Both the position numbers and the translations under genes were made by a program. The notes under the pieces were generated by a model. That model was not told the DNA's origin, ran no database searches, and saw only the letters and a list, made by a program, of their open reading frames with translations. A stretch of 64,000 bases of DNA from Nocardia sp. alder85J. GTDB taxonomy: Bacteria; Actinomycetota; Actinomycetes; Mycobacteriales; Mycobacteriaceae. Shown one piece after another: positions 25,097 to 32,925 of this stretch (position 1 is the first letter of the stretch; the number at the start of each line of letters is the position of its first letter). The stretch is taken from positions 620,001 to 684,000 of the forward strand of contig NZ_JAIUCZ020000005.1 in assembly GCF_020176955.2 (NCBI RefSeq), given 5' to 3'.

Positions 25097-25945
25097 TTAC
25101 CCTGCGGCGGTGTGGATTCTGTCGACCGCGTCGGCGATCGAGGCCGCGATGACGGTGCTCGCGGCGGTCTGTACGGCGGTCACGGCGTCGGCACCGGCGG
25201 CGACCGCTCGGGCCGGATCGCCGGTGGCGGCCAGTTCCCGCGCGACGGCATCCGGAGTTCTGAACACGCCGGACAGCACGTCGTTGAAGGCCGGGAAGGC
25301 GACCGCGGCGCCCACATCGATCGCCGCCACCACGGCGACCTCTACAAGGCCGTGCGGCGCGACGGTGGGTGCGGGATTCGGCACGATCGGCGCGTTGAGC
25401 GCGGTGAAGGTGTCCCGGCGCGCGGTCCGGGCCGCCGTCACCACCGCGGGCAACCCGTTCGCGGCGGCCGGGACGACATTCAGCAGGCCGACCACGCCGA
25501 CCTCGAACGCGTTGAGGGCACGCGGGGCCACTTCGGTGCCGTCGGCGAGGATGGCCGCCTCGGCCGCGGCGTCCGTGGGCCCGGTGACCGAGGCGACGGT
25601 GGCCCCGATCGCCCGCAACAGGTCACCCGACTGCGATGCGGTGCGGAACGTGTCCGGCGCCTGCTGCGTCGTGACGGCGGCCGTGACACCGGCCTGGACG
25701 ACGAGCGGGCAGATGATCGAGCAGTAGACCAGCTGATTGTGCAGGAAACTGGTGACGAGACCGCCGGGCGGCACCGCCGCGTCGGGTGCGATCGTGGTGT
25801 CCGGCGGCTGGATGTCCGGTGCCGCGGTCGATGTCGGCCGGGCCTGCGTGACCGGTGCCGCGGCCGCGGTCGCCGGGCCGGCGATGCCGGCGACGGCGAT
25901 CGCGGTGGCGGCGACGCCGGCGTGCAGGCAGGTCGGGATCTGCAT
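25097..25945 (-). CDS. Secreted alanine/valine-rich protein, function unknown
   Basis: The 282-residue protein starts at ATG 25945 behind AAGGGGGC. A signal peptide (MQIPTCLHAGVAATAIAVAG, cleavage near ATAAAAPV) precedes a proline/threonine-rich segment. A long alanine-rich, probably helical region follows, with only two cysteines (YCSIICPLV). I recognise no catalytic motif. It has the flavour of Nocardia surface or cell-envelope proteins. It is read in the same direction as the isochorismatase-like gene upstream, with a 114-base gap. Confidence 0.7.
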   Translation of the reverse strand: MQIPTCLHAGVAATAIAVAGIAGPATAAAAPVTQARPTSTAAPDIQPPDTTIAPDAAVPPGGLVTSFLHNQLVYCSIICPLVVQAGVTAAVTTQQAPDTFRTASQSGDLLRAIGATVASVTGPTDAAAEAAILADGTEVAPRALNAFEVGVVGLLNVVPAAANGLPAVVTAARTARRDTFTALNAPIVPNPAPTVAPHGLVEVAVVAAIDVGAAVAFPAFNDVLSGVFRTPDAVARELAATGDPARAVAAGADAVTAVQTAASTVIAASIADAVDRIHTAAG

Positions 25946-26059
25946 GATGCCCCCTTGTATCGGCGGTGATACGCAGCGAACGGATTGCGAGCGTAACGGG
26001 TTCAGTGCCGGCGCGTCGATTCCGGTCCGGGAAACCGGCGACATCATCGGACCGGTCCG

Positions 26060-26824
26060 TTATCGATGCTGTCCCAGTGCCTTCGCCAGATCCACGGCGG
26101 TCGCGGTGAATCCGAAGCACTGCCGGACGTTGTAGACGGTGGCGTCGGCACAGTAGGACGGGGAGGTGGTGGCGACGGCGTCGGTCAGCATCACCACGTC
26201 GTAGCCGATGTTCGCCGCGTCCATGAGGGTGCTCAGGACGCATTGGTCGGCGTTGACGCCGGCGAACAGCAGGGTGTCGACGCGCAGGTTGCGGAGGACG
26301 GAATCCAGTGGGGTGTCCACGAATCCGCTCATCCGGTACTTGTCGACGCGGAGGTCCTCGGGGGCGATCTCCAGGTCGTCCACGACGGCGGCGCCCCAGC
26401 TGCCTGCCTCCAGCACGGCGGTGCTGGATGTCGTTGCGGGGGTGCCGATTCCGGTGCCCGCGCCGACCGGGTCGTAGACGTGTCGCACGCCCGGGGGCAG
26501 GTTGGCGCGGTCGGGACGGTTGCCCCAGTTCAGCCAGATGATCGGGATTCCCGCGGCGCGGAGTGCGGGCAGTGCGGTATCGACCGTCGCGACGGCGTCG
26601 CGGGTGGCGGAGATGTCGACGCCGATGCTCGCCAGCCAGCCCTCGGGGTGACAGAAGTCGTTCTGGAGGTCCACGATCACCACGGCGGTGCGTTCCAGAT
26701 CGAGGACCAGGTCCTGCGGCAGGCCGGGCAGTTCGACCGTGCGGGCCGGACGGTCGGGGCGGCGCAGGTCCGCGCGGTCGGGGGTCAGGGTCCAGCGATT
26801 GCGGTCGTACGGGGTGCTGCTCAT
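26060..26824 (-). CDS. Isochorismatase-family cysteine hydrolase
   Basis: The 254-residue protein contains the complete catalytic triad of the family: Asp52 in VIVDLQNDFCHPEG, Lys162 in VDKYRMSGF, and Cys195 in GVNADQCVLSTLMDA. The non-proline cis-peptide region precedes the cysteine. Members include N-carbamoylsarcosine amidohydrolase, maleamate amidohydrolase and ureidoacrylate hydrolase (RutB). Lying 110 bases downstream of an amidase, it likely releases ammonia from an amide or carbamoyl intermediate. Confidence 0.88.
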   Translation of the reverse strand: MSSTPYDRNRWTLTPDRADLRRPDRPARTVELPGLPQDLVLDLERTAVVIVDLQNDFCHPEGWLASIGVDISATRDAVATVDTALPALRAAGIPIIWLNWGNRPDRANLPPGVRHVYDPVGAGTGIGTPATTSSTAVLEAGSWGAAVVDDLEIAPEDLRVDKYRMSGFVDTPLDSVLRNLRVDTLLFAGVNADQCVLSTLMDAANIGYDVVMLTDAVATTSPSYCADATVYNVRQCFGFTATAVDLAKALGQHR

Positions 26825-26934
26825 CTCTCATCCGATCGGATCGGTCCGGGCGGCATGCCGGATTCGTCTCTGTGGCAGGGCTTTCGCCGATGGCGGCCGG
26901 GGGTCGGCGCCGAGCGGGCGACAGCGGTGGGCTG

Positions 26935-28227
26935 TTACCGGGCCGCGAACGCGAGCAGGCTGCGGTCCTCGCCGGGGGCGGCGAGCAGGCACAAGCCCAG
27001 GGGGAGGCCGTCGTAGTGCAGGTGAGGCAGGGTCAGGGCCGGGAGGCCCGCCAGGGAGGCGTGGCAGGTGAGGCGGAGCGTCGCTTGGCGGGTCGCCTCC
27101 ACCTCGGCCGGGTCGGCCCGGCGGCGCGGTGCCGGGGAGGCGGCGGCGGGCAGGGCCAGCGCGGTGCCCGGCGGGAGCTGGGCGTGCCACGCTTTGCTGG
27201 TGTCCAGCAATATGTTTCGGGCGTCCGCTTCGGCTTCTGGGGTGACGGACCGGCCGGCCTCGAAGCGGGCGGCGATCTCGGGGGCCAGGGCGCTCGGGTG
27301 GGCGGTGACGAAATCGCCGTGCAGGCGCCAGGCTTCGGCGGCCTGCACGGTGCGGAACGCGCCGAGGACCCGGGTCAGGGCCGTGGCCGTCGCGACGTCG
27401 GGCCGGAGTTCGGTTGCGGCAGAGATGGACTCCCGGTGGGCCGGCGATTCGGACGGCGGCGGGCCGGAGGGCTGCGAGGCGGGAAGCGGGAGTTCGGCCG
27501 TGCGGAGTTCGGCGCCCAGGGCCCGGACGGCGGCGGTGAAGGGGGCGCGAGCCGCCGGGGGCAGTAGGTCGATCAGGTGGGGTACCAGCAGGACCGTGGT
27601 GATCGGGTGGATCGGTTGCGGCGGCAGCAGGGCGGTGGCGGCGCGGGTGAGCAGATCCAGGTCCCGGGTCAGGAGGCCGACGGTGTCGAAACTCGGTGCC
27701 AGGCCCAGCAATCCGGTCCGGGAGACGGCGTCGTGGGTGGTGCGCAGGCCGTACAGGCCGCAGTAGGAGGCGGGGACTCGGATCGAGCCGGCGGTGTCGG
27801 TGCCCAGGCCGATGTCGGCGACACCGGCCGCCACGGCGGCGGCGGGGCCGCTCGTCGATCCGCCGCAGATGTGTTCCGGCGCAATAGGATTCGGGATGGT
27901 TCCGTAGTGGACGTTGGCGCCCTCCAGGGAGAAGGCGAGTTCGTCGGTCAGGGCGATGCCGGTGACGTCGGCGCCGGCGGCGAGCAGGCTCGCCACCGCG
28001 TCGGCGTGCGCCGGTTCGACGGGGGCTGCGGCCAGCCAGGTCGGATTGCCCGCGCCGACGCGCTGACCGGCCACCGCGAACAGATCCTTCACCGCTACCC
28101 GGGCGTGGTCGAGGGTGCCGTAGTCGCCGGGGACCAGCGGGCCGTCCGGGGGCAGGACTCGCCACATCGAGGTGTCGGTGGCGAACTCGTCCACCGGAGT
28201 GGAAAAGGAACTGGCGGTGTGGTTCAC
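26935..28227 (-). CDS. Amidase-signature-family amidase
   Basis: I chose the GTG at 28227 (430 residues) because the longer alternative start at 28266 would overlap the operator-like palindrome at 28248-28266. The Ser-cisSer-Lys triad is visible: Lys47 in ARVAVKDLFAVAG, Ser124 in CGGSTSGPAAAVAAG and Ser148 in GTDTAGSIRVPASYCGLYG. The family hydrolyses amides and includes allophanate hydrolase (AtzF) and formamidases. It is the first gene of the amidase/isochorismatase pair and divergent from the metallo-hydrolase gene. Confidence 0.88.
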   Translation of the reverse strand: MNHTASSFSTPVDEFATDTSMWRVLPPDGPLVPGDYGTLDHARVAVKDLFAVAGQRVGAGNPTWLAAAPVEPAHADAVASLLAAGADVTGIALTDELAFSLEGANVHYGTIPNPIAPEHICGGSTSGPAAAVAAGVADIGLGTDTAGSIRVPASYCGLYGLRTTHDAVSRTGLLGLAPSFDTVGLLTRDLDLLTRAATALLPPQPIHPITTVLLVPHLIDLLPPAARAPFTAAVRALGAELRTAELPLPASQPSGPPPSESPAHRESISAATELRPDVATATALTRVLGAFRTVQAAEAWRLHGDFVTAHPSALAPEIAARFEAGRSVTPEAEADARNILLDTSKAWHAQLPPGTALALPAAASPAPRRRADPAEVEATRQATLRLTCHASLAGLPALTLPHLHYDGLPLGLCLLAAPGEDRSLLAFAAR

Positions 28228-28247
28228 CGTATCGAGGTTAGCCAGCA

Positions 28248-28266
28248 ATGTTGATGCCATGAACAT
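28248..28266. promoter_or_regulatory. Operator variant upstream of the amidase gene
   Basis: ATGTTGATG-C-CATGAACAT matches the 19-bp palindrome at 12018-12036 in 17 of its 18 arm positions. It lies 21 bases upstream of the chosen amidase GTG start, a position suited to repression. No regulator gene lies nearby, so control by the XRE-cupin protein encoded at 12141 is the simplest reading. Confidence 0.65.
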
Positions 28267-28449
28267 CTCGCGTAACAGCGATGTGAACGTTGGCTGTTCT
28301 GTTCGGTGTGCATGCCGCGGCCGGATCGGGCGGCTCGAGCTGGGGTGTCGGCGCGAACGCGCGACGGGGGCGCGCGGACGGCGGAGGTGGGGGCCGGGAG
28401 GGGCGGATCGGCTTTACGTCGGCGCAATACAGTCCGAATAGGGTGGCCG

Positions 28450-28468
28450 ATGTAACTCTCATCAACAT
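28450..28468. promoter_or_regulatory. Operator variant upstream of the metallo-hydrolase gene
   Basis: ATGTAACTC-T-CATCAACAT has a right arm identical to the 12018-12036 palindrome and retains the outer ATGT of the left arm. It lies 12 bases before the GTG at 28481, just ahead of the TGGAGG ribosome-binding site. With 28248-28266 it brackets the divergent promoter region. Confidence 0.55.
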
Positions 28469-28480
28469 TCTGGAGGTCCG

Positions 28481-29413
28481 GTGACATCAGCGCACCGCGA
28501 ATTCTACGCCGAGGCCGGGGACTGGTTCGCCGTGCGCGATCTCGGGGACGGGGTGCACATGATCAACGAGCCCGGTCATGTCGCGAGTTATCTCGTGGTC
28601 GGTGACCAGCGCTCGTTGCTGTTCGATTCCGGGATGGGGATCGCCGCGATCTCGGATGTCGTCGCCGGGCTGACCGGGCTGCCGCTGCTGGTGGTGTCGT
28701 CGCATTCCCACAGCGACCACCGGGGTGGTAATGCCGATCTGGCGGCGCATGCCGAGGTGGTGGACTTCGCGGCGCATCCGGCGGCGCTGGATGCCGGGTC
28801 GGGGTGTGCGCACACCGCTGTCGATCCGGGGTTTCTGCGGTCCTATGCCGCGGCGATGGCCGGGGTGGTGGACGAGTATCGGCGGTTCGCGGCGGCCGAT
28901 CGGCGGTATTTCTTCACGCAGGCGCGGCTCGACTCGATGCGGGACCTGCCGGAGCTGAGCGGCTGGACCGTTCCGGCCACGCCGGTGACGCGGGCGCTGG
29001 GCGACGGCGAGGTCATCGATCTCGGGGGCCGGGTGCTGGAGGTGCTGCACACCCCGGGACATGCACCGGACACGCTGTGCCTGTTCGAGCGGGCCACCGG
29101 CATCCTGCTCTCCGGCGACACCGTGCTGACCGCCGCGCACTGGCTGCACGGGGCCGGGGCCGATCCGGCCGCGTTCGCCGCCTCCACCGCACGGCTGGCC
29201 GGGCTACCGACCACTCGAATCCTGGCCGCGCACAACCTGATCACCGAACTGCCGGGGCGGGCGGCCGGTGAGGTCGCCGCCGCGGCGGCCGCGCTGCTCA
29301 CCGGGACCACCGCCGCCGCGCCCGGCACCGATCTGCTCGGTAATCCGGTCACCCGCCACGACTGCGGGCCGGTCACCCTGCTCACCCCCGCCCTCGGAAA
29401 GGAACGATCATGA
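28481..29413 (+). CDS. Metallo-beta-lactamase-fold hydrolase
   Basis: The 310-residue protein starts at GTG 28481 behind TGGAGG. It has the HxHxDH zinc motif (SHSHSDHRGG, residues 74-82), a VLHTPGHAPDTLCLF histidine, GILLSGDTVL for the bridging aspartate and an AAHNLI histidine near the C-terminus. The fold serves lactonases, glyoxalases and thioesterases; a lactone or cyclic ester/amide substrate would suit this locus. It overlaps the cupin gene by four bases. Confidence 0.88.
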   Translation: MTSAHREFYAEAGDWFAVRDLGDGVHMINEPGHVASYLVVGDQRSLLFDSGMGIAAISDVVAGLTGLPLLVVSSHSHSDHRGGNADLAAHAEVVDFAAHPAALDAGSGCAHTAVDPGFLRSYAAAMAGVVDEYRRFAAADRRYFFTQARLDSMRDLPELSGWTVPATPVTRALGDGEVIDLGGRVLEVLHTPGHAPDTLCLFERATGILLSGDTVLTAAHWLHGAGADPAAFAASTARLAGLPTTRILAAHNLITELPGRAAGEVAAAAAALLTGTTAAAPGTDLLGNPVTRHDCGPVTLLTPALGKERS

Positions 29414-29889
29414 CCGGCGCCCCGCCCGTCGTCCGCCGCCTCGGCGACCTGCACGCCTCGCTCATCTCCCCCGCCGACACCGTCCGGTTGTGCACCCTCG
29501 CCGGTCCCGAACATGGTTCCGCGGCAAGCGTTTTCCTGGAGATCTGGGAGCCGGGCGGAGCGCAGCCGGTGAATTCGCATCCGGATTCCGCGGAGATCTT
29601 CCTGGTGCTCGCGGGGACCGCGCGGGCGCACAGCGACGAGCACGTCGCCGAGCTCGGCGCGGGCGACATCCTGGTGTTGCAACCGGGTTCCGAGCACCGG
29701 ATCGTGAACACCTCGGCGACCGAGCGGCTGTACACCATCACGGTCATGGCCGACGACGGCGGGTTCGCCGCATTGGTGGCCGGAGGTACCCCGGTTCCCT
29801 TGTATCCCAGCGATATTCGGATGGTCACCGGTGGGGCGGCGGCGACCGGCACGGCAGCGCGACCCGATCCGGCGGGCGACACGGCATAA
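29410..29889 (+). CDS. Cupin-domain protein
   Basis: The 159-residue protein contains one cupin_2 barrel: EIWEPGGAQPVNSHPDSAEIFLVLAGTARAHSDE carries the first metal-binding motif, and LGAGDILVLQPGSEHRIVNTS the second. There is no HTH, so it is either an enzyme (isomerase or dioxygenase) or a binding protein rather than a regulator. It is translationally coupled to the metallo-hydrolase gene (ATGA overlap) and should act in the same pathway. Confidence 0.8.
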   Translation: MTGAPPVVRRLGDLHASLISPADTVRLCTLAGPEHGSAASVFLEIWEPGGAQPVNSHPDSAEIFLVLAGTARAHSDEHVAELGAGDILVLQPGSEHRIVNTSATERLYTITVMADDGGFAALVAGGTPVPLYPSDIRMVTGGAAATGTAARPDPAGDTA

Positions 29890-29958
29890 ATCACGTGCGC
29901 CGGGGTGTCCGATTTCCTACGGTGGACGGAGACGATCACCGAGTGAAGGAGCACGGAC

Positions 29959-31182
29959 ATGTTTCCCGTCGAGCTGCGCGGTACCCGGGCGCAGACGCTG
30001 ATGTGGGCCCAGGAGCACGAGGTCGAGCCGGCCGCGCTGCGACAGTTGCGCAACATCGCGCAACTGGAATGGGTGCACGGCGTCCGCGTGATGCCGGACG
30101 TGCATCTCGGGAAAGGGGCCACCGTCGGCTCCGTCATCGCGATGCGCGATGCGGTCGCCCCGGCCGCGGTCGGGGTCGACATCGGCTGCGGGATGGAGGC
30201 GGTGCGTACCTCGCTCACCGCCGCCGACCTGCCCGCCGATCTGCACGGGCTGCGGTCCCGGATCGAGGCGGCGGTGCCGGTGGGCTTCGCGGCGCACGAC
30301 GATCCGGTCGACGTGACCCGGGTGCAGGCGCGCATCGCCGGGCAGCGGGCCGCGGGCACCACGCTGCGGGCCGGATGGCAGCGGTTCTGGCGGGGGTTCG
30401 CGGAGCTGGATCCGGCGGTGCACGCGCGGGAGTCCAAGGCGCACAAGCAGCTCGGGACGCTCGGCGGCGGTAACCACTTCATCGAGGTGTGCCTGGACAG
30501 CACCGGCCGGGTGTGGGTGCTGCTGCATTCGGGCAGCCGCAACATCGGCAAGGAGCTGGCCGAGCGGCACATGTCGGTGGCCCGCGCGCTGCCGCACAAC
30601 CAGGGCCTGCCGGATCGGGATCTGGCCGTATTCCTTTCCGGCACAGCGGAGATGGCGGCCTACCGGCACGATCTGGACTGGGCGCAGGAATACGCCGCTC
30701 GCAACCGGGCGGTGATGCTGGCGCTGGTGTGCACCGCCGTCCGCGACGAATTCGCCGTACTCCCGGTGACATTCGACGAGCCGATCTCCTGCCACCACAA
30801 CTACGTGGCCGAGGAGATCATCGACGGCGTGCCGATGCTGGTGACCCGCAAGGGCGCGGTCCGGGCCGGTGCCGGTGATCTGGCGCTGATCCCCGGTTCC
30901 ATGGGCAGCCGGTCGTATGTGGTGCGCGGCAAGGGGAATCCGGCCTCGTTCGCCTCCGCCTCGCACGGGGCGGGCCGCCGGATGAGCCGCAGCGCCGCCA
31001 AGAAGCAGTTCACGGTGGCCGATCTGATCGCGCAGACCGAGGGGGTGGAATCCCGCAAGGACGCCGGGGTGATCGACGAGATCCCCGCCGCCTACAAGGA
31101 TATCGACGAGGTCATCGCGGCCCAGCGGGATCTGGTGGACGTGGTCGCCACCCTGCGTCAGGTGCTCTGTGTGAAGGGCTGA
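29959..31182 (+). CDS. rtcB: RtcB-family RNA-splicing ligase
   Basis: The 407-residue protein has AAGGAG upstream. The Mn/GTP-dependent ligase motifs are all present: VGVDIGCGME (Asp74, Cys77), LGGGNHFIEV (169-177), HHNYVAEE (His279-His280), and SHGAGRRMSR with the guanylylated His336. RtcB joins 2',3'-cyclic phosphate or 3'-phosphate RNA ends to 5'-OH ends during repair. No rtcA cyclase or rtcR activator lies nearby, so it stands alone. The length and LEWVHGVRVMPDVHLGKG opening are those of the shorter bacterial RtcB form. Confidence 0.92.
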   Translation: MFPVELRGTRAQTLMWAQEHEVEPAALRQLRNIAQLEWVHGVRVMPDVHLGKGATVGSVIAMRDAVAPAAVGVDIGCGMEAVRTSLTAADLPADLHGLRSRIEAAVPVGFAAHDDPVDVTRVQARIAGQRAAGTTLRAGWQRFWRGFAELDPAVHARESKAHKQLGTLGGGNHFIEVCLDSTGRVWVLLHSGSRNIGKELAERHMSVARALPHNQGLPDRDLAVFLSGTAEMAAYRHDLDWAQEYAARNRAVMLALVCTAVRDEFAVLPVTFDEPISCHHNYVAEEIIDGVPMLVTRKGAVRAGAGDLALIPGSMGSRSYVVRGKGNPASFASASHGAGRRMSRSAAKKQFTVADLIAQTEGVESRKDAGVIDEIPAAYKDIDEVIAAQRDLVDVVATLRQVLCVKG

Positions 31183-31184
31183 CG

Positions 31185-31243
31185 GTGCGGGCGCCGCCCC
31201 GCCGCGGCGGGGGACGGCGCAGCGGCGGGGGCGGCGCCCGCAC
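31185..31243. terminator. Long GC-rich hairpin terminator
   Basis: Arms of about 21 bases (GTGCGGGCGCCGCCCC-GCCGC and its near-perfect complement with one extra base) enclose a loop of about 16 bases. It lies between the convergent rtcB (31182) and truncated hemoglobin (31260) stops and should stop transcription both ways. Confidence 0.8.
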
Positions 31244-31259
31244 CGGCTCACCCGGATTC

Positions 31260-31634
31260 CTAGGATCCGGAGGCGATCTCACCGGCCAGCGGCGCGACGG
31301 CGCCGATGATCTGCTCGACCGTCGCCGCGGGCACCCCGGCCGCGGTCAGGGTCGCCGACAGATGCCCGGCGACCAGTCCGAAGTGGTGCATGGTGATGCC
31401 GCGGCCCTGGTGCACCTGCTTCATCGGCGCACCGGTGTAGGGTTCGGGCCCGCCCAGGGCGGCGCCGAAGAATTCGACCTGTTTGCCCTTCAGCCGGGAC
31501 ATGTTGGTGCCGGTGAAGAATCCGGCCAGTTCCGGATCGGCGAGGACACGGACGTAGAAGGCATCGACGACCGCCTCCAGCGCTTCGTAGCCGCCGATCT
31601 GCTCGTAGATGGTGGTGGGTTCGGTGACGCTCAT
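31260..31634 (-). CDS. glbN: Group I truncated hemoglobin (GlbN type)
   Basis: The 124-residue protein has the trHbN pattern: TIYEQIGGYEALEAVVDAFYVRVLADPELAGFF, then MSRLKGKQVEFFGAALGGPEPYTG, and MKQVHQGRGITMHHFGLVAGHL with the proximal histidine in VHQGRG. GlbN binds O2 and detoxifies nitric oxide in mycobacteria. I chose the ATG at 31634 (MSVTEPTT); in-frame starts at 31643 and 31646 are possible. Confidence 0.9.
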   Translation of the reverse strand: MSVTEPTTIYEQIGGYEALEAVVDAFYVRVLADPELAGFFTGTNMSRLKGKQVEFFGAALGGPEPYTGAPMKQVHQGRGITMHHFGLVAGHLSATLTAAGVPAATVEQIIGAVAPLAGEIASGS

Positions 31635-32008
31635 GGCGATCATCACATCATCGGGGCGTTGCCGGTCGGTTAGTCGACTGTGGCGGGGATGTTGGCCCGT
31701 GTTGCCCGGATTTCACACCCGTGCCCCGGCCGCTGTGAGGGTGCCGGCCGGCCTGGTCACGGCGGGGAAGGACGGAACCCGGCCGCTCGCCCCTCATCAG
31801 GTGGGCGGCCGGGTCGCCCCGGTCGCCGGGCGATCGGGGTGGCGCCAGAGTACTGCGTACCGGTGACAATTGTGGCCCGTTCCGCACCGCCCGATGCGCG
31901 AAACTTGTTGGTACAGACGATTTACAAGCGCATTCGCGCATGGTGTCGGCCGAATGTTCATCCGGTGCGCAGCGAACGTTCTGCGAGGCTTCAGCTTTCG
32001 TCGCACCC
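31635..32008. other. Intergenic region without recognisable gene
   Basis: These 374 bases lie upstream of glbN and downstream of the phzF-like gene, both on the minus strand. The stretch near 31890-31990 is less GC-rich, as in promoter DNA, and probably holds the glbN promoter. I see no credible coding frame, RNA gene or strong repeat. Confidence 0.5.
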
Positions 32009-32824
32009 TCAATCGGGCAGTTGGACCACGCCGTCGAGATAGCGATGGCAGTGGCCGGTCAGCAACACCCGGTCGCCCGCGAGGGTGCAGTGCAGCAGCC
32101 CGCCCCGGCGCGACAGCTGCCGCGCGGACAGTTCGGTGCGGCCGAAATCGCGGCTCCACAACGGGGTCAGCTGGGCGTGTGCGGAGCCGGTGACCGGATC
32201 CTCGGGCACCCCGACCCCGGGGGCGAAGAAGCGGGAGACGAAGTCGGCGCTGTCGCCCGGGGCGGTGAGGATCACGCCCCGGGGCAGCACCGGGAAGGCG
32301 CCGAAATCCGGCCGGGCGCTGCGCACTGCGGCCTCGGTGGCGACCACGACGATCTCGTCCTGCCCGGACAGCGCCCGCAGCGGCCGCACGCCGAGCGCGG
32401 CGATCAGCGCGGGATCGGGCTCGACATCGACCGACGGCATCGCCGGCAGGCTCATCCGCAGCGCGTCGCCGAGGCGCTCGACCGACAGCCAGCCGCTACG
32501 GGTGAAGAACTGCACCTGCTCCGCCTCGGGATGCATGTCCTCCAGCAGGTAGGCCGCGGCCGCGAAGGTGGCGTGGCCGCACATGTCGACCTCCAGCACG
32601 GGGGTGAACCAGCGCAGGTGGAACGCCGGCCCGTCGCCCGGGGGCCGGCCCGCGCCCAGCGGCAGAGCCGAAGTGTAGAAGGCGGTTTCGGCGAGGTTGT
32701 TCTCCTCGGCGAGCCGTTGCAGCAGATCGTCGTCGAGCCAGGACAACAGCGGCATGACCGCCGCCGGATTCCCGGTGAACGGCGCGTCGGCGAACGCATC
32801 GATCTGATGCAGCAGGACCTCCAT
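32009..32824 (-). CDS. PhzF-family isomerase/epimerase
   Basis: The 271-residue protein (ATG 32824) has the PhzF hallmarks: HQIDAFADAPFTGNPAAVMPL at the start, the catalytic glutamate in AEENNLAETAFY, LRWFTPVLEVDMCGHATFAAA, and GVGVPEDPVTGSAHAQLTPLW in the second half. PhzF isomerises dihydrohydroxyanthranilate in phenazine synthesis, but most single homologues have unknown metabolic roles. No phenazine genes are nearby, so a specific pathway is not supported. Confidence 0.88.
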   Translation of the reverse strand: MEVLLHQIDAFADAPFTGNPAAVMPLLSWLDDDLLQRLAEENNLAETAFYTSALPLGAGRPPGDGPAFHLRWFTPVLEVDMCGHATFAAAAYLLEDMHPEAEQVQFFTRSGWLSVERLGDALRMSLPAMPSVDVEPDPALIAALGVRPLRALSGQDEIVVVATEAAVRSARPDFGAFPVLPRGVILTAPGDSADFVSRFFAPGVGVPEDPVTGSAHAQLTPLWSRDFGRTELSARQLSRRGGLLHCTLAGDRVLLTGHCHRYLDGVVQLPD

Positions 32825-32925
32825 ATCGCCGAAGGTACCCCTGTCGGTCAATCAACACGCGGCACAACGCGGTTCACGGCGCGCCATATCGGGCGACCAG
32901 TTGGCTTCCCGAAAAGCCGCCGCGG

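Noticed and set aside
26828..28165. A 445-codon minus-strand frame overlapping the amidase gene
   Set aside because: It is a different frame of the same region with Arg/Pro/Gly-rich nonsense; the amidase frame has the complete catalytic triad.
32009..32824. A phenazine biosynthesis locus based on the PhzF homologue
   Set aside because: No other phz genes are present, and isolated PhzF homologues are common without phenazine production.
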